Positions 1 through 7,474 are shown, numbered from the stretch's first letter. The stretch is DNA of 22,117 bases from JACPYF01 sp947085525 (GCA_947085525.1 CAMTWU010000009.1:1-22117), one strand, 5' to 3'. The notes: generated from the letters alone by a model not told the origin. Translations and numbers: made by a program.

Positions 1-983
1 AATAGGATTGTAGTTTCTTTGACCTGACGCTTCTTTAGGACTTTGCGTACGATGTCATCGCGGTGCAATGGGCCTTCTTTGCGTAGGATGTCAGAAATGA
101 TATCTGCAACTGTACCAGACGAGTATCCCCATTCGCTCAGAGCGTAGATACCACGACCAATTAGGACGAAACGGCTGTCTTTGATTAGCTCGTTGTGGAT
201 AGCTTGTTGTGTGACGTGGCGTCGTTTGAAATCACTGTTTTTTATAGCTTCGGCGACTTTGCTAAAGTGCATTGGTTTGCCGTTTTCAGCTAGGATAGCA
301 TAGATTTTGTCGCGAATGTTTTTAGGGTTAACCAGAGGGTTCTTTACTAGTCCCCACTTGTCCTTTAGGCTTGCAACATGCTTGCTGACGCTAGCTGCGG
401 CACGGACGTTTGTAGGGTGTTCAAAGCCGCTGACTTGTTCGAATAGTTCGTCGATAGTAACTGGCTTGCCCTTTAGGTCTTTGATCGCTTTGTGCACAGT
501 ATCAACGTTTTCTTTGATCTTTTTGTTGTCGTGGTGTTCGTTCAAGCCAACAGATTGGAAGTAGTCGTCGTTTTCGTCAACAACTGCTAGGTTCGGTGCC
601 AATGCAGACACAAATGCGACATGCGAGTGATCACGAGCATCGGCGTTTGGTTTGATCTTCTCGCTCAAATCTTTGACACGAGCAACTCCACCCATTTCTG
701 ATAGGTGTTTGATAAATTCTTTTTCAAGTCTCGCTACATCAGCTTGACCCTCTTCTGATGCGATCTTGAGTCGGATTAGGATAGCTTTTTCTAGTTGGCG
801 TACACGTTCACGTGTAATACCCAGCATTTCACCGATTTGTTCCAATGTTTCTTTGCGGTCATATAAACCAAAACGACGAGCAATAATCTCGCGTTCACGT
901 TCGCGATCAATACTCTTCAAGACATTATCAACAGCCCCTTTAATATCTGGGCTGGTAACTTCCACCTCGGCTGTATCGGTCAT
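1..983 (-). CDS. Sigma-70 region 4 / HARE-type winged-helix regulator (partial)
   Basis: The gene starts at ATG 983 behind an AAAGGA Shine-Dalgarno and runs off the left edge, so the C-terminus is missing; 327 codons are visible. Residues about 28-73 read as sigma-70 region 4, with RRFGL, TLEQIGEMLGITRERVRQLE and a following basic helix, which is the fold that contacts the -35 element. No region 2 precedes it: the protein begins only about 27 residues earlier, so it cannot be a complete sigma factor. Residues about 222-287 (IRDKIYAILAENGKPMHF ... GRGIYALSEWGY) resemble a HARE-HTH winged helix, the domain of the Firmicutes RNA polymerase delta subunit. Further winged-helix-like segments lie at about 160-215 and from 290 on. 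I infer an RNA-polymerase-associated regulator. Homologues are often annotated simply as sigma factor; that label is probably too strong. Confidence 0.8.
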   Translation of the reverse strand, partial: MTDTAEVEVTSPDIKGAVDNVLKSIDREREREIIARRFGLYDRKETLEQIGEMLGITRERVRQLEKAILIRLKIASEEGQADVARLEKEFIKHLSEMGGVARVKDLSEKIKPNADARDHSHVAFVSALAPNLAVVDENDDYFQSVGLNEHHDNKKIKENVDTVHKAIKDLKGKPVTIDELFEQVSGFEHPTNVRAAASVSKHVASLKDKWGLVKNPLVNPKNIRDKIYAILAENGKPMHFSKVAEAIKNSDFKRRHVTQQAIHNELIKDSRFVLIGRGIYALSEWGYSSGTVADIISDILRKEGPLHRDDIVRKVLKKRQVKETTIL

Positions 984-1039
984 ATGATTTATTCCTTTTA
1001 ACTGCTAGTTATAACAGAAATTTATATTCTTTAAATACT

Positions 1040-1068
1040 ATATTAGAACACATTTTGTATAAAGTCAA
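1040..1068 (-). promoter_or_regulatory. Promoter of the sigma-4/HARE gene
   Basis: Read on the minus strand: TTGACT (1063-1068), a 17-nt spacer and TAATAT (1040-1045), close to the sigma-70 consensus. The leader is about 50 nt. A second possible promoter lies further upstream, TTGGCC (1160-1165), 18 nt, TATAAT (1136-1141). Its start region overlaps a small GTGCTA/TAGCAC hairpin at 1125-1145. Neither has been tested. Confidence 0.7.
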
Positions 1069-1212
1069 GGCTTTTAACTGCATTTTTGCTATTTATCTAC
1101 CCTCTTTTTACACACCTCACCCCTGTGCTAAGTAAATTATAGCACAAATTAGACTATGAGGCCAAAGGTTTTGTGGCAATTTACGAGGTTAGTCTTTTCT
1201 GTCCTGGGATGG

Positions 1213-3609
1213 CTAAGCTTTCTTTTTGATCACTCGTCTGCGGCCACCTTTTTTGGCTGGAGCTTTGGCTAGTAACTCTTTGGCTTGGTCGTGTGTGATA
1301 GATTTTGGCTCGGTGTCTTTCGGTATCTTGGCATTTTTTGTTCCATCGGTGATATATGGTCCGAAACGGCCTTTTAACACCTTGATACCATCGCCAAAGT
1401 CAGCGATGTTTTTTTCAGCTTCGGCCTTTAGTTTCTCGGCATAATATTTGCGAGCTTCGACTAGGGTAATTGTATGTGGATCAAGTGGTTTGATCGATAC
1501 AAACAATTTATCGACTACTATATATGGTCCGAAACGACCGATATTAGCTTTGATCTCTTTGCCGTCTTCGGTTTCACCAACAACACGTGGTAATTGAAAG
1601 GCTTCTAGAGCCTGCTCTAACGTGACGGTATCGATTTTTGCCCCTGTTGGCATAGGTGCAAAGTCTGGTTTATTGTCATCATCCCCTGCTTCACCACGTT
1701 GTAGCATGGCACCATAGCGACCATAGCGTGCAATGATTGGTTTGCCAGATTTCGGATCGTCACCCAGGCTACGACTCTGCGATGCATCTGCACGAGAGAT
1801 ATCAGCACTACTCTCGACCAATTTGTGAAATGGTCCATAGAAGCTCTTTAGCACTTCGACGCGTTGTTTATTGCCATCGGCGATTTCATCTAGTTGGTCC
1901 TCGACTTCTTTGGTGAAGTCATATTCCATAACCTCAGAAAAGTGTTTTACTAAAAAGTCTGTCACCACATTACCTGTATCTGTTGGAACCAGCTTGTTGC
2001 TGTCTTTTCCGTATTGAACAGTCGCCGAGTATTTAGTGTAGGTCAGGGAACCAATCGTTTGCACTTCAGAGGGCGTTTCACGCCGTGGAGCAGGCTCCTT
2101 GGGCTGCACTTCGCTTTTACCCTCTTCAGCTGCAACCGATTGCTCACTCTGTAATTTCATGACTGTAATTTTACGCTCGATTCCTTCGACATCGCCACGT
2201 TCTACATAGCCACGAGTTTGAACGGTTGCGATGGTCGATGCATAGGTACTCGGCCGGCCGATGCCCATTTCCTCGAGTTTTTTGACTAATGATGCTTCGG
2301 TGTAGCGTGCTGGTCCGCGTGACAGGTTTTCGGTTGCAGTAGCCGACAGTAACTCTAGACTGTCACCGGTGTTAATATCTGGCAATAACTTGTCCTCGCC
2401 TGATCGGCCATAGACTTTCAAAAATCCGTCGAATACTACGATTTCACCCTTTGCCTCTAGATCTTGAGTAGACTCGCTGGCACTAATTGTCATGGTGGTC
2501 TTTTCCAGCTGAGCCGGTGCCATCTGGCTAGCAAGGGCCCGACGCCAGATCAGATTGTATAATTTCTTTTGCTGTTCATCGCTACCTGCCATAGATTTAC
2601 TGACATTTGTAGGGCGGATTGCTTCGTGAGCTTCCTGTGCGCCAGATGATTTTGTCTTGAAAGTTCGAACCTGATGATAGTTTTCGCCATATTCACCCTT
2701 TATATATGTAGTCATGGCGCTCAGGGCATCGCCGCTGATGTTCAGGCTATCAGTACGCATATATGTAATATGTCCAGCTTCGTACAAACGTTGCGCCAGG
2801 CTCATCGTACTGCGTGGGCTATAGCCGAGCTTGCTACTGGCTTCTTGCTGCAGAGTACTGGTGGTAAACGGTGCGCTTGGGTTGCGGGTACCTGGCTTTT
2901 TAGCGATATCAGCTACTGTAAAATCACTTTTTGCGTATTCATTTAGTATTTTTTCAACCTCGGCTGCAGATTTGAATTTGACAGGAGCTTCGCTGACTAG
3001 TTCGCTACCATCTTTTAGGGTGAAGATCGCTTCTAGTTTAAAGGTAGACTCCGCTGTGAAGTTTTCTAGCTCTCGTTCACGCTCTACTATTAAACGCACA
3101 GCTACACTCTGCACACGGCCGGCGCTCAGTTTTGGTCCGACTTTGCGCCATAACACTGGTGAGAGCTCAAAACCTACCAAATAATCTAGTGCTTGACGAG
3201 CTTGTTGAGCCTCGACCAATTCTTGATTAATGTTGCCTGGATTGGCAACAGCTTTGTCCAACGCTTTTTTGGTAATTTCGTTAAACACGATACGTTTGGT
3301 GTTTTTCGGATCTAGTTTCAAGGTTTCGGCTAGGTGCCAGGCAATAGCTTCTCCTTCGCGGTCTTCATCAGATGCCAACCAGACTGTGTCGGCTGATTTG
3401 ACGTCTTTGCGTAGTTCGGCGACAACCTTTTTCTTATCGGCGCTGACTTCAAACTTTGGTTCAAAATTATTATCAACGTCGATACTGCCGTTTTTACTAG
3501 GTAGACCACGAATATGGCCAATAGAACTCTTTACAACAAAGTCACTACCGAGGTATTTCTCGATAGTTTTGGCTTTTGCCGGTGACTCTACTATTACTAA
3601 GTTTTTCAT
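1213..3609 (-). CDS. topA: DNA topoisomerase I (type IA)
   Basis: This 798-aa protein relaxes negatively supercoiled DNA through a transient 5'-phosphotyrosine. The N-terminal Toprim domain has the catalytic Glu8 in VIVESPAKAK and the acidic DEDREGE motif at about 81-87. The active-site tyrosine is Tyr283 in GHITYMRTDS. The C-terminus has repeats of the GRFGPYI type and a lysine/arginine-rich tail; I see no cysteine zinc fingers of the E. coli type. An upstream GTG at 3660 keeps the frame open, but it lies inside the -35 element of the likely promoter, so ATG 3609 is the better start. No clear Shine-Dalgarno is visible. The gene lies downstream of dprA on the same strand, a pairing common in bacteria, here separated by an accessory block. 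Confidence 0.96.
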   Translation of the reverse strand: MKNLVIVESPAKAKTIEKYLGSDFVVKSSIGHIRGLPSKNGSIDVDNNFEPKFEVSADKKKVVAELRKDVKSADTVWLASDEDREGEAIAWHLAETLKLDPKNTKRIVFNEITKKALDKAVANPGNINQELVEAQQARQALDYLVGFELSPVLWRKVGPKLSAGRVQSVAVRLIVERERELENFTAESTFKLEAIFTLKDGSELVSEAPVKFKSAAEVEKILNEYAKSDFTVADIAKKPGTRNPSAPFTTSTLQQEASSKLGYSPRSTMSLAQRLYEAGHITYMRTDSLNISGDALSAMTTYIKGEYGENYHQVRTFKTKSSGAQEAHEAIRPTNVSKSMAGSDEQQKKLYNLIWRRALASQMAPAQLEKTTMTISASESTQDLEAKGEIVVFDGFLKVYGRSGEDKLLPDINTGDSLELLSATATENLSRGPARYTEASLVKKLEEMGIGRPSTYASTIATVQTRGYVERGDVEGIERKITVMKLQSEQSVAAEEGKSEVQPKEPAPRRETPSEVQTIGSLTYTKYSATVQYGKDSNKLVPTDTGNVVTDFLVKHFSEVMEYDFTKEVEDQLDEIADGNKQRVEVLKSFYGPFHKLVESSADISRADASQSRSLGDDPKSGKPIIARYGRYGAMLQRGEAGDDDNKPDFAPMPTGAKIDTVTLEQALEAFQLPRVVGETEDGKEIKANIGRFGPYIVVDKLFVSIKPLDPHTITLVEARKYYAEKLKAEAEKNIADFGDGIKVLKGRFGPYITDGTKNAKIPKDTEPKSITHDQAKELLAKAPAKKGGRRRVIKKKA

Positions 3610-3635
3610 ATATATTGCCCGTTGGGTTACGTTTG

Positions 3636-3664
3636 ATATAAACACAAGGCAATGTTTCACGCAA
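3636..3664 (-). promoter_or_regulatory. topA promoter
   Basis: On the minus strand TTGCGT (3659-3664) is followed after 17 nt by TTATAT (3636-3641). Transcription would start near 3629, about 20 nt before ATG 3609, which supports that start over the GTG at 3660. Confidence 0.55.
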
Positions 3665-3733
3665 GTAATATGTACAGTATTTATTTTATTCAGTTTCCTG
3701 AGACCACTATCTAAATAATGAACTTAGGGAACT

Positions 3734-3779
3734 GCCAGGTGAGCAGTTAACGAGAGTTTCTCGTTGCTGTTCACCTGGC
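3734..3779 (-). terminator. Long hairpin after the AAA+ ATPase gene
   Basis: The arms at 3734-3755 and 3759-3779 pair almost throughout (GCCAGGTGA...AACGAGA against TCTCGTT...TCACCTGGC) with one small bulge and a 3-nt loop. It lies 34 nt after the ATPase stop codon. There is no clear U-tract on either strand, so it may be a 3'-stabilising or processing hairpin rather than a classical intrinsic terminator. Confidence 0.55.
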
Positions 3780-3813
3780 TCCTATGGATAGGTTGCTCCT
3801 CTTACTGGGACTG

Positions 3814-5307
3814 TTAGCCGTGTCCGTGCCCGTTTGAGCTCAGAACGAACGGTGAGTCTTCACCGTGTTCGACCTTTGTGCCGTCCACGGCATCCTTGAA
3901 CTTGAGCCCGAAGGCTTCGTCCAGTGTTGGCTGCTTCTCGCCCTTGCCGGCCTTCTCCATCTGCTCGAGTTGCGGGCGGAGGGAGTTGGCGGCAGTTACA
4001 AGATCGCTTGTGGTGATCTTGTAGGTCTTGCGACCGTCGACGCGTGTCAGAGCGACAGATGATGCGCGTGTCACGACCTCGCGAATAAACGCAGGCAGGA
4101 AACCTTGCGTGAACTCGAAGACCTCGTCGAAGTCGATGTTGTCGAGCTTCTTGCTCGGAACATAGACCTTGATGAGCTTCTCCACTCCTTCGCGGTCGAG
4201 TGCCCCGATTTCCACCAGAGCATCCAATCGGCCAGGTCGGAACATCCCTTCGTGGATGCGATCGATCTGGTTGGTCGTCATGAGCATCAACAGCTCACCA
4301 CCCTTGGCGACGATGCCGTCAAAGGCGTCAAGCATCTCAGAAACTTCATCGTCATCCGACGAAGAGGTTTCCGTGTCAACGTCCTCGAAGAACACGACCG
4401 CCGGCTGGTAAAGCCGAGCAGTACGCATGACGTCTTCGAGGTCATCACGACCGGGACGAGCGGCGATGAATGTCCACCCATTGTCGGTGGCTTCCTTGGC
4501 CGTCTGCTGACCTGTGAGGGTCTTGCCGGTGCCGTACGGACCGTGAAGTAGTACCGCTCTCTTGAGCGGCATGCCGTCACGACGCATGGCTTCGGTGTAC
4601 CTCAGGACTGACCACAGTGACGTCTCGAGCTGGGTTTTGACCTCGGCGGAGTGGACCACCTGCTTCGGGTTGAAGTTGGAGAGGTCAAGGAACTCAGGGT
4701 CGTTGTGACCGATGATGGCCTGCCCACGGTAGATCGACTTGGTCTTGAGGTGCTGTTCGATTGCATCGAAAAGCTCCTCAATCTCTTGCCGGTACTTCCG
4801 AGGGCCGTACGCGTGCAGACAGAAAATGCGCCCGTACTCGTCATTGCTGTGCCCATCGCACATGACGATCTCAACGTTTTTCAACGTTGGGATCTCGAGA
4901 GTACCCCAGGGCACCTGTTCGGTGACTCCAGGGGCAACCTCTACCCGACGAAGCTCTGGCGGCCTACTTCCGAAGAAGCTCTCGACATTTTTGCCGAGTG
5001 TGATGCCGTAGCGCTCCTTTAGTACCTGTGATGTCGCGTACGCGCCGTCCATGCGGCGGTACAGGAACTCACGAGTGAACTCCGTGGTTGTCTCATCCTC
5101 CTCCCTCTTGCGATGGAGGATGTTGATGGCCTGGTCGTACGACATCCCGTGAGGGACTGTGAATGAGTCACCAGTTTTGACGGAGTCATCGCCGATGATC
5201 TGCTGACCAGCACCGATGTGCTGCATGAAAGCCATAACAACCTGGGGGTTGGGATGGCCGTCTTCACCGAAGATGTCGTCCGGTGTAATGCTACTGTCGT
5301 CATACAT
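3814..5307 (-). CDS. AAA+ family ATPase, CDC48/FtsH-like ATPase core
   Basis: This 497-aa protein has a single AAA+ module at about 225-445. Walker A is HGPYGTGKT (255-263) and Walker B is VVFFEDVD (304-311) with acidic E308/D309. Sensor 1 is TTN (344-346) and the arginine-finger-type motif is FRPGRLD (356-362). A helical C-domain and a charged tail ending NGHGHG follow. The first 220 residues match no domain I know. There is no protease domain or membrane segment, so it is likely an unfoldase or remodelling ATPase with unknown substrate. AGGAGG sits 8 nt before ATG 5307; an in-frame ATG at 5328 lies upstream of that site and is less likely. It follows the 98-aa gene by 54 nt, probably in one operon. 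Codon use is visibly more GC-rich than in topA or dprA, suggesting recent acquisition. Confidence 0.9.
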   Translation of the reverse strand: MYDDSSITPDDIFGEDGHPNPQVVMAFMQHIGAGQQIIGDDSVKTGDSFTVPHGMSYDQAINILHRKREEDETTTEFTREFLYRRMDGAYATSQVLKERYGITLGKNVESFFGSRPPELRRVEVAPGVTEQVPWGTLEIPTLKNVEIVMCDGHSNDEYGRIFCLHAYGPRKYRQEIEELFDAIEQHLKTKSIYRGQAIIGHNDPEFLDLSNFNPKQVVHSAEVKTQLETSLWSVLRYTEAMRRDGMPLKRAVLLHGPYGTGKTLTGQQTAKEATDNGWTFIAARPGRDDLEDVMRTARLYQPAVVFFEDVDTETSSSDDDEVSEMLDAFDGIVAKGGELLMLMTTNQIDRIHEGMFRPGRLDALVEIGALDREGVEKLIKVYVPSKKLDNIDFDEVFEFTQGFLPAFIREVVTRASSVALTRVDGRKTYKITTSDLVTAANSLRPQLEQMEKAGKGEKQPTLDEAFGLKFKDAVDGTKVEHGEDSPFVLSSNGHGHG

Positions 5308-5361
5308 TATTAGAACCTCCTGGTTCAAGTTGTACTGCGTTGGTTGTAGTAAAACAATTGG

Positions 5362-5658
5362 CTAGTCGTGAAGCCAAGATTCCGGGAAACTATCCCCGGC
5401 CTGCTGTTCTTCTGCTGTCCGATTTTCATTTGCAGACTTTTGATCTACAAAACGAAAAACGTACTCGCAGATGCCATGACACTGCTGGTGCAGCTTGTCA
5501 GTCATGATGTCGAGGATTCGCTCACGATCAGCTTCAGGAACCTTTGCCAAGAAATCCCACATTGCCTGCGAGATTTCCCAACGAACGATGCCCATAGCTC
5601 CACAATCGATGACTCGTTCCTCACCCGAGATTTCAGTCTCGGGCTCAAAGCCGTCCAT
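5362..5658 (-). CDS. 98-aa protein of unknown function upstream of the AAA+ ATPase
   Basis: I do not recognise this protein. It starts MDGFEPETEISGEERVIDCG, is acidic overall, has two closely spaced cysteines (QQCHGIC) in its second half and a hydrophilic tail (NENRTAEEQQAGD). No membrane segment or signal peptide is visible. The open frame extends to an ATG at 5760, but AAAGGAG immediately precedes ATG 5658, and the extra codons fall on a long stem-loop, so 5658 is preferred. It is transcribed with the ATPase and may be its adaptor or substrate; that is inference from position only. Confidence 0.75.
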   Translation of the reverse strand: MDGFEPETEISGEERVIDCGAMGIVRWEISQAMWDFLAKVPEADRERILDIMTDKLHQQCHGICEYVFRFVDQKSANENRTAEEQQAGDSFPESWLHD

Positions 5659-5691
5659 AATTGCTCCTTTGGGTATCGAGAAGCTCCTTGT

Positions 5692-5745
5692 GAGATTCTC
5701 GGCAGAGAGTATATAACTTTTTACATACTCAGTACCGAGAACCTC
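5692..5745 (-). promoter_or_regulatory. Stable leader stem-loop ahead of the 98-aa gene
   Basis: Two 25-nt arms (5692-5716 and 5721-5745) pair at 23 of 25 positions, counting G-U, around a 4-nt loop. Only a 2-nt internal mismatch interrupts the stem. It lies in the transcribed leader, 33 nt before the start codon and just upstream of the Shine-Dalgarno. It could be a protein-binding or RNase III site or an mRNA stabiliser. Confidence 0.65.
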
Positions 5746-5820
5746 GAGGTACCTATCCATAGATTATTAAATGACATTGTGCAAGGATTTAATATAAATC
5801 AACTTACAACAATACATTCT

Positions 5821-5849
5821 AAAATAACATATTATTTACAGTACGTCAA
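5821..5849 (-). promoter_or_regulatory. Promoter of the 98-aa / AAA+ ATPase operon
   Basis: On the minus strand TTGACG (5844-5849), a 17-nt spacer and TATTTT (5821-5826). Transcription would start near 5814, giving a leader of about 155 nt that contains the large stem-loop. Confidence 0.5.
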
Positions 5850-5873
5850 TACTACGTAAGATTATATGTTGGG

Positions 5874-5897
5874 TAATAAAAAAGCACCAATGGTGCT
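5874..5897 (-). terminator. Intrinsic terminator of the small membrane protein operon
   Basis: On the minus strand the palindrome AGCACCATTGGTGCT (5883-5897) is followed directly by a run of U. It is the second of two consecutive hairpins. Confidence 0.8.
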
Positions 5898-5902
5898 CTC
5901 GG

Positions 5903-5939
5903 CCCACGAAGACGGAGCTGGGCTCGACGTCTTCGTGGG
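5903..5939 (-). terminator. First hairpin of the tandem terminator
   Basis: A perfect 12-bp stem (5903-5914 with 5928-5939) carries an inner GAGC/GCTC stem. It lies 15 nt after the 38-aa gene and 5 nt before the U-tract terminator. It may protect the mRNA 3' end. Confidence 0.65.
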
Positions 5940-5953
5940 TGTGTTGGTTCAGA

Positions 5954-6070
5954 TCAGCTTTCCCCGGGAAAGTATCTGGCGCCGTACACCAGGATTCCCG
6001 CGATAAAACAGATGATGATGGCTGGAACAGTCAGAAGCTTTCGCAAAATTCTCTCCCGATTGATGATCAT
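5954..6070 (-). CDS. Small membrane protein, 38 aa
   Basis: The product starts MIINRERILRK, has one hydrophobic helix (LLTVPAIIICFIAGILVYG) and ends ARYFPGES. The basic N-terminus before the helix predicts a cytoplasmic N-terminus. The start lies 7 nt after the stop of the 45-aa gene, so translation may be coupled; the Shine-Dalgarno is weak. Terminator hairpins follow at once. The function is unknown. It could be a phage- or plasmid-type small membrane protein or a toxin-like peptide; nothing in the sequence decides this. Confidence 0.55.
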   Translation of the reverse strand: MIINRERILRKLLTVPAIIICFIAGILVYGARYFPGES

Positions 6071-6077
6071 TCAATGC

Positions 6078-6215
6078 CTAGTTCATCATTTTTCTTCCGA
6101 TGACCTCCTTCTGGAGCTTCTCCGGGTCACCGATGATCCAAGCTAGGACTACAAGAGCTGCGGCTGCAACCCCAGTAGCCTTTACTGCGGTTCGTGTGAT
6201 GTGCTTGATTTGCAT
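6078..6215 (-). CDS. Small membrane protein, 45 aa
   Basis: ATG 6215 follows AAGGAAGA at good spacing. The product starts MQIKHITRTAVKATG, has an alanine/valine-rich helix (VAAAALVVLAWIIG) and a charged tail (DPEKLQKEVIGRKMMN). The single helix with basic residues before it predicts a cytoplasmic N-terminus. Its own promoter lies 40-70 nt upstream, and the 38-aa gene follows. Codons are GC-rich like those of the nearby ATPase. I do not recognise the family. Confidence 0.65.
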   Translation of the reverse strand: MQIKHITRTAVKATGVAAAALVVLAWIIGDPEKLQKEVIGRKMMN

Positions 6216-6255
6216 AAATCTTCCTTGTAGGTAGAACAACAGATCCTAGTGTATT

Positions 6256-6284
6256 GTTATAACAATTTATTACCGAATTGTCCA
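6256..6284 (-). promoter_or_regulatory. Promoter of the two small membrane proteins
   Basis: On the minus strand TGGACA (6279-6284), 17 nt, TATAAC (6256-6261). The -35 lies inside the last codons of dprA, so dprA transcripts may also read through. Confidence 0.5.
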
Positions 6285-7127
6285 CTGGTTTCCGCCCAGT
6301 GATTTGATCATTCCTTTTATTTCTAGCATTGTCAGGGTTTGGCTAAAGATGATTGGGTCTAACTTTGACTTACCTACCAGTTCGTCGCCATCACGCATAC
6401 CAGATTGCAGGAGCTCTAGTATAGTTACTTCCTCGGGGCTGTCGCCCAGTATGAACCTGGTTTGCTCGGCCTTGATAGTCGGTGCTATTACCTCTAATAT
6501 ATCTTCTACCTTGGTGACGGGTATCGCGCCTTGGCGGATCAACGCGTTGCCGCCTGCGCTCAGCGGGTTTGTGATATTGCCAGGTACTGCAAAGACTTCC
6601 TTGTTCTGGTTCAAGGCATGGGTCGCGGTCGATAGTGACCCAGATTTGGTGGCCGCTTCTACTATTAATACTCCGTCTGCGATGCCGCTGATGATACGGT
6701 TTCTTTCTAGGAACCTATAGGCCATTGGCGATATACCAGGGTCATATTCGCTGATCAATGCCCCGCCGCTATCCGTTATTTGTTTGGCCAATGTTTTGTG
6801 GCTGCTGGGGTATACAGTGTCCAATCCATGAGCCATGACAGCTATAGTTATACCTCTCGCCTGCAGTGCGGCACGATGTGCGATGCTGTCGATACCCAGT
6901 GCTAGTCCGCTGACGACTACTACGCCCGCTCGCGCCAGTTCACCTGCTAGTTTCTCGGTTACTTCTCTGCCGTATTGGCTAGGCTTGCGCGATCCTACGA
7001 TTGCTATTGTAGGTATCTTTTTTTCGGGTAATTTACCTAGAATATATAACTTTTTAGGAAAACTATCAAGCTCAAATGACCCCTGTAAGAATTCTGCTTT
7101 ATCTGTTGATATTCTATTGATTTCCAT
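6270..7127 (-). CDS. dprA: DNA-processing protein DprA (Smf)
   Basis: DprA binds incoming single-stranded DNA and loads RecA during natural transformation. The 285-aa protein consists mainly of the Rossmann-like domain: AIVGSRKPS (42-50), SGLALGIDSIAHRAAL (73-88), FLERNRIISG (139-148), SGSLSTA (162-168) and VPGNITNPLSAGGNALI (181-197). A short winged-helix-like C-terminus (EVTILELLQSGMRDGDELVG...) follows. It lacks the N-terminal SAM domain of longer DprA proteins. No Shine-Dalgarno is evident at ATG 7127. It shares the upstream region with a divergent RNA gene. A complete DprA suggests the organism can handle imported DNA, but no uptake genes are in the window. Confidence 0.95.
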   Translation of the reverse strand: MEINRISTDKAEFLQGSFELDSFPKKLYILGKLPEKKIPTIAIVGSRKPSQYGREVTEKLAGELARAGVVVVSGLALGIDSIAHRAALQARGITIAVMAHGLDTVYPSSHKTLAKQITDSGGALISEYDPGISPMAYRFLERNRIISGIADGVLIVEAATKSGSLSTATHALNQNKEVFAVPGNITNPLSAGGNALIRQGAIPVTKVEDILEVIAPTIKAEQTRFILGDSPEEVTILELLQSGMRDGDELVGKSKLDPIIFSQTLTMLEIKGMIKSLGGNQWTIR

Positions 7128-7146
7128 GATTTAAGTGTTTAAACTG

Positions 7147-7175
7147 TTGACACAAAGTCAAATAAATGCTAATAT
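7147..7175 (+). promoter_or_regulatory. Near-consensus promoter of the structured RNA
   Basis: TTGACA (7147-7152), a 17-nt spacer and TAATAT (7170-7175) with an extended-minus-10 TG before it. The -35 region is a small inverted repeat (TTGACACAAAGTCAA), which could also be an operator or serve dprA on the other strand. This is the strongest promoter in the window by eye. Confidence 0.8.
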
Positions 7176-7181
7176 GGCATA

Positions 7182-7467
7182 GTTCAGCTGTCCTTTGGGA
7201 TAGCTAGACGCACCTTATACCCCCTATTCTAACCATAAGTTTGCTGCGAGTAAACTTATGAAAAAGTTAGAGTGTCCGTGAGTGTGTTGAGACAAGTAAC
7301 TACCCTCCACTTTATCAGCATATAAGCACTCGCGAGCACACTAATCCCTTTAACCAGCGGACCCCTACAAATTGTGAGGTGGGTCACGCGTCCCTCGCGG
7401 GAGCCTAGCGGTGCGTTGAAGGGCTAAATAGCGTCAGGCGATGCCCACCCTTGCCTGACGCTTTTTA
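7182..7467 (+). ncRNA. Candidate structured non-coding RNA of unknown class
   Basis: The stretch of about 285 nt has no credible reading frame, begins just after a near-consensus promoter and ends in an intrinsic terminator. Helices visible by eye: 7186-7193 with 7198-7205; 7226-7233 with 7266-7273, enclosing a 9-bp hairpin 7234-7242/7252-7260; 7277-7284 with 7327-7334; 7346-7354 with 7415-7423, enclosing hairpins 7357-7364/7381-7389 and 7391-7394/7399-7402; and the terminator stem. I looked for tmRNA, RNase P P4 strands, the SRP GGAA domain and 6S features and found none. The start is inferred from the promoter, so it is accurate only to a few bases. It converges on pth. Confidence 0.65.
7431..7466 (+). 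terminator. Intrinsic terminator of the structured RNA
   Basis: GCGTCAGGC (7431-7439) pairs perfectly with GCCTGACGC (7453-7461) and is followed by TTTTT. On the other strand it may weakly end pth. Confidence 0.85.
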
Positions 7468-7474
7468 GTTGTCT

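Noticed and set aside
3230..3718. 162-aa plus-strand frame over the topA 5' end
   Set aside because: It overlaps conserved Toprim sequence on the other strand and has no start signal or recognisable product.
3865..5022. Several long plus-strand frames opposite the AAA+ ATPase gene
   Set aside because: They are antisense shadows of a GC-rich gene with clear Walker motifs; none has a Shine-Dalgarno or recognisable domain.
5362..5760. Longer 132-aa version of the 98-aa gene starting at 5760
   Set aside because: The upstream ATG has no Shine-Dalgarno, and the extra codons coincide with the 25-bp stem-loop; AAAGGAG points to 5658.
7182..7467. tmRNA, RNase P RNA, SRP RNA or 6S RNA
   Set aside because: I looked for the tRNA-like ends and tag frame, the RNase P P4 strands, the SRP GGAA tetraloop domain and a 6S-type long bulged hairpin; none is present, so the class is left open.
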